DNA of 64,000 bases, from contig NZ_JACJRC010000007.1 of assembly GCF_014697025.1 (NCBI RefSeq), positions 148,232 through 212,231 of the forward strand, read 5' to 3'. The position numbers and the translations under genes are program-made. Positions 61,854 through 64,000 of this stretch are shown piece by piece. The DNA comes from Alkalinema sp. FACHB-956 (GTDB lineage Bacteria > Cyanobacteriota > Cyanobacteriia > Leptolyngbyales > Leptolyngbyaceae). The notes under the pieces were generated by a model. That model did no database searches. It was not told the DNA's origin and saw only the letters and a program-made list of their open reading frames with translations. The first letter of the stretch is position 1, and each line of letters opens with the position of its first letter.

Positions 61854-63293
61854 ATGGGTACTGGGATAAATTTTGGAACAAATCCCCCAATCAAATTTGG
61901 GACGGATGGCTGGCGCGGCATTATTGCTGACGATTTCACCTTCAGCAATGTCTGTAAAGTGACCCGTGCGATCGCAATCTATTTGGAAAAGGCTTACTCG
62001 AAGGATCGCCCTGTTCTGGTTTGCTACGATCCCCGGTTTTTGGCCGATCAGTTTGCCTACACTTCGGCAAATGTACTGGCGGATCTAGGCTGGACGGTGA
62101 AGATTGTCGATCGCGATTGCCCGACGCCGGTCATTGCCTACAACGCCAAGCACCTCAACTCGGCGGGAGCCTTGATGTTTACCGCCAGCCATAACCCAGC
62201 ACCCTACTGCGGTATCAAGTACATCCCCGACTACGCAGGCCCCGCAACAACGGACATTACCGACACGATCGTGGCCGCGTTAGATACCGCCTCCGATGCA
62301 CCCCCCACGGGCAAAAATAGCGGCCAAATTTCCACCTTTGACCCCAAACCGGATTACCTCACCTTCCTCTACTCGATTCTTGACGTAGAGCGGATCCGTA
62401 GTGCCAAGCTGAAGGTGAAGTACGATGCCCTCTACTCCACCTCGCGGGGCTATTTGGATGAAGTTCTGCAACACTGCGGCTGTGATGTGGAGTCCTTCCA
62501 TACCCATCGCGATGTGCTATTCGGGGGCGGCATGCCGGAACCCAAGCCGGAATTGCTGGGCGAACTCATAGCCGCCGTCAAGCAAGACCAAGCGGACTTA
62601 GGTTTAGCGACGGATGGTGACAGCGATCGCTTTGGTGTGATTGACGAGCAGGGCAATTACCTAACGCCGAATACGATTTTGCTGCTGCTGGCTCGCCACT
62701 TGATGAAAAACAAGGGCAAAAAAGGCGCGATCGTGCGAACCGTCGCCACCACCCACCTCTTGGATAACTTAGCCAACAAGTACGGTTTGGAATTGATCGA
62801 AACCGCAGTGGGCTTTAAGTATGTGGGGCAACAAATGCGGGAAACCACCGTGCTGATCGGTGGGGAAGAGTCCGGCGGGCTGAGTGTGATCGGCCACATT
62901 CCTGAAAAGGATGGCATTCTGGCGGACATGTTGGTGGCGGAAGCGATCGCCTACGAAGGCAAAGCCCTTAGCCAACTGGTGGCCGAAGCGATCGCCGATG
63001 CCGATGGCCCCTTGTACAACAACCGTCTGGATCTACACTTGACCAACGAGCACAAGGAAGCGGTGCTGAAAGCCTTTACGGCCAATCCTCCCAGCGAAGT
63101 GGCTGGCGTTGCGGTGAAGGAAGTTGGTCGTAAAGATGGCATCAAGCTTTACCTCTCCGAAGGAAGCTGGGTGCTGTTGCGTCCCTCCGGTACTGAGCCG
63201 CTGATTCGGGTGTATCTGGAAACCAACAGTGCCGAGAAGCTGACGCAAATGGGCCAATTTATGGAAAATCTGATCCATCAGATCCAGCCCTAG
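61854..63293 (+). CDS. Phosphoglucomutase/phosphomannomutase family protein
   Basis: 479 residues. Phosphohexomutase with catalytic Ser112 (FTASHNPAPYCG), metal loop DGDSDR (Asp254, 256, 258), sugar-specificity loop GGEESGGLS and phosphate loop RPSGTEPLIR. Opens with IKFGTDGWRGIIADDF. It interconverts glucose- or mannose-1- and 6-phosphate for glycogen and polysaccharide synthesis. GEESGG favours glucose-phosphate use; GlmM is less likely given the sequence around the active Ser. Confidence 0.94.
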   Translation: MGTGINFGTNPPIKFGTDGWRGIIADDFTFSNVCKVTRAIAIYLEKAYSKDRPVLVCYDPRFLADQFAYTSANVLADLGWTVKIVDRDCPTPVIAYNAKHLNSAGALMFTASHNPAPYCGIKYIPDYAGPATTDITDTIVAALDTASDAPPTGKNSGQISTFDPKPDYLTFLYSILDVERIRSAKLKVKYDALYSTSRGYLDEVLQHCGCDVESFHTHRDVLFGGGMPEPKPELLGELIAAVKQDQADLGLATDGDSDRFGVIDEQGNYLTPNTILLLLARHLMKNKGKKGAIVRTVATTHLLDNLANKYGLELIETAVGFKYVGQQMRETTVLIGGEESGGLSVIGHIPEKDGILADMLVAEAIAYEGKALSQLVAEAIADADGPLYNNRLDLHLTNEHKEAVLKAFTANPPSEVAGVAVKEVGRKDGIKLYLSEGSWVLLRPSGTEPLIRVYLETNSAEKLTQMGQFMENLIHQIQP

Positions 63294-63353
63294 CCCAATG
63301 CTGGGGACACCCAATTCTTAGCAGATCTAGGCGGGGTAAAGCTGGTAAACCAC

Positions 63354-63417
63354 TATCGGTAAAACGTTATCGGTAAACCACTATCGGTAAAACGCTAGTA
63401 AACCACTAGTAAACCAT
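63354..63417. repeat. 14-bp (x3) then 11-bp (x2) tandem repeats
   Basis: TATCGGTAAAMCRY units at 63354, 63368 and 63382, followed by TAGTAAACCAY at 63396 and 63407. Downstream of the mutase gene. Confidence 0.88.
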
Positions 63418-63450
63418 TGTCGCCGAACCGACCCATCCCCTAGGATACGA

Positions 63451-63476
63451 GGGACGATCGATCTGATCGTCCCTTT
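63451..63476 (+). terminator. Hairpin terminator after phosphoglucomutase
   Basis: GGGACGATC (63451-63459) pairs with GATCGTCCC (63465-63473), loop of 5 nt, short T-run after. Lies between the mutase and LapA-like genes. Confidence 0.65.
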
Positions 63477-63534
63477 GCTGTGATGACGATTTTGCCCAAT
63501 AACTGTTGCCGTTTTTTATGGTCAGAGGAAATCG

Positions 63535-63810
63535 ATGAAACCCACCATGCGACAAACTATAACTGCACTCCTCAGCACGATCGTGGCCCTCTGGACGATC
63601 GTCATCGCAGTCATTGCCATGCAAAATGCCGAGCCCGTTTCCCTCAAGTTTTTGGGTTTGGAATCGATCCCCATGCCCTTTGGGTTTGTCTTTGCACTCA
63701 TGGTCGCGATCGGCATGGTGGGCACTGCACTGCTCTGGCCTTGGTGGACCAGTGGGCCATGGCTGCCAAAGGCCTGGAATACTAGCAAAAAATCTCGTCG
63801 GTCTCCCTAA
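63535..63810 (+). CDS. LapA (DUF1049) family membrane protein
   Basis: 91 residues. Two membrane segments (TALLSTIVALWTIVIAVIAM; FGFVFALMVAIGMVGTALLW) flank the LapA motif MQNAEPVSLKFLGLESIPMP. LapA/YciS proteins assist lipopolysaccharide assembly regulation in E. coli; the cyanobacterial role is unknown. Basic C-terminus on the cytosolic side. Confidence 0.85.
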   Translation: MKPTMRQTITALLSTIVALWTIVIAVIAMQNAEPVSLKFLGLESIPMPFGFVFALMVAIGMVGTALLWPWWTSGPWLPKAWNTSKKSRRSP

Positions 63811-63931
63811 GTTCCAGTGCCATCAGTTCCAGAGGGGCGATCGGCTATTGGACTATTTCAAACCCGGCACCTAACTGGAGTTTGGACTAACAAAATGAGA
63901 AAAGGGCAGTCCTAAAACACCGGGGCTGCCG

Positions 63932-63964
63932 TAAGGTCAATGATGATGTATTGCATTGACCTTA
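63932..63964 (+). promoter_or_regulatory. 11-bp hairpin at a transposase start
   Basis: TAAGGTCAATG (63932-63942) pairs with CATTGACCTTA (63954-63964), loop 11 nt. The A of the following ATG closes the stem, so translation start could be occluded, or this is the subterminal part of an insertion sequence. Confidence 0.55.
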
Positions 63965-64000
63965 TGATCTTCGAACAACTGAGCCAATTTCGTCAAAGTT
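63964..64000 (+). CDS. Probable transposase N-terminus, truncated by window end
   Basis: Twelve codons visible: MIFEQLSQFRQS. They recall the start of cyanobacterial IS4-type transposases (LxQFRQ). The hairpin just upstream and a GGGCAG/CTGCC pair at 63904-63930 fit an insertion-sequence edge. Too short for a firm call. Confidence 0.35.
   Translation, partial: MIFEQLSQFRQS

Overview
The window comes from a cyanobacterium, most likely a filamentous Leptolyngbya-like one; the genus cannot be fixed from sequence alone. Evidence: very frequent HIP1 octamers (GCGATCGC) and GATCG runs, an orange carotenoid protein (OCP) with its ketolase CrtW and fluorescence recovery protein (FRP), an RppA/RppB-type two-component pair, CHAT-TPR, Coq4-like, DUF2325 and Nif11 proteins, and a STAND ATPase with TPRs. 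About 60 coding regions are supported. No tRNA, rRNA, CRISPR array or replication origin was seen.

Layout. 1-9.1 kb: truncated GAF-domain gene, long spacer, dihydrouridine synthase plus DUF2325 operon, aldo/keto reductase, M23 peptidase, SfsA, caspase-like lipoprotein. 9.6-13.9 kb: accessory island with a small conserved protein, an antitoxin-like gene followed by a beheaded PIN toxin, a solitary XRE antitoxin, and a two-gene STAND (NB-ARC-TPR) cassette. 13.9-17.7 kb: EamA transporter, MiaE, acetyltransferase, SDR, Coq4-like. 17.8-23.6 kb: apparent metal-response cluster of a duplicated DUF305 lipoprotein (CopM-like), a PLP synthase, a MATE/MOP exporter, a response regulator and a histidine kinase; perfect TTTCAT-N5-TTTCAT repeats lie before the first two genes. 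23.6-24.8 kb: DUF4231 protein and an IS1 remnant. 25-27.3 kb: OCP-CrtW-FRP photoprotection cluster. 27.4-35.4 kb: exopolysaccharide genes (Wzc-like, GT4, Wza-like) and a large unrecognised membrane protein. 35.7-41.9 kb: nitroreductase, SufE, an alpha/beta-hydrolase lacking its nucleophile, DusA, TPR protein, RsmE, YciI. 42-48.7 kb: an exported CHAT-TPR protein with three lipoproteins at about 55-bp spacing, then an OmpR-type regulator. 48.7-63.8 kb: HisG, Nif11, hydrolase, PAS-GGDEF-EAL, MutS, GNAT-Lnt pair, bestrophin, phosphoglucomutase, LapA-like protein. The window ends at the start of a probable transposase.

Two patterns cut across the annotation. First, tandem duplications of 11-21 bp, each with its own sequence, occur at most gene borders and repeatedly span stop codons. 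Second, several coding regions carry in-frame 12- or 15-bp repeats. The best candidates for undescribed biology are the TTTCAT-linked PLP-enzyme/exporter cluster, the STAND pair with homogenised TPRs, and the exported CHAT-lipoprotein operon.
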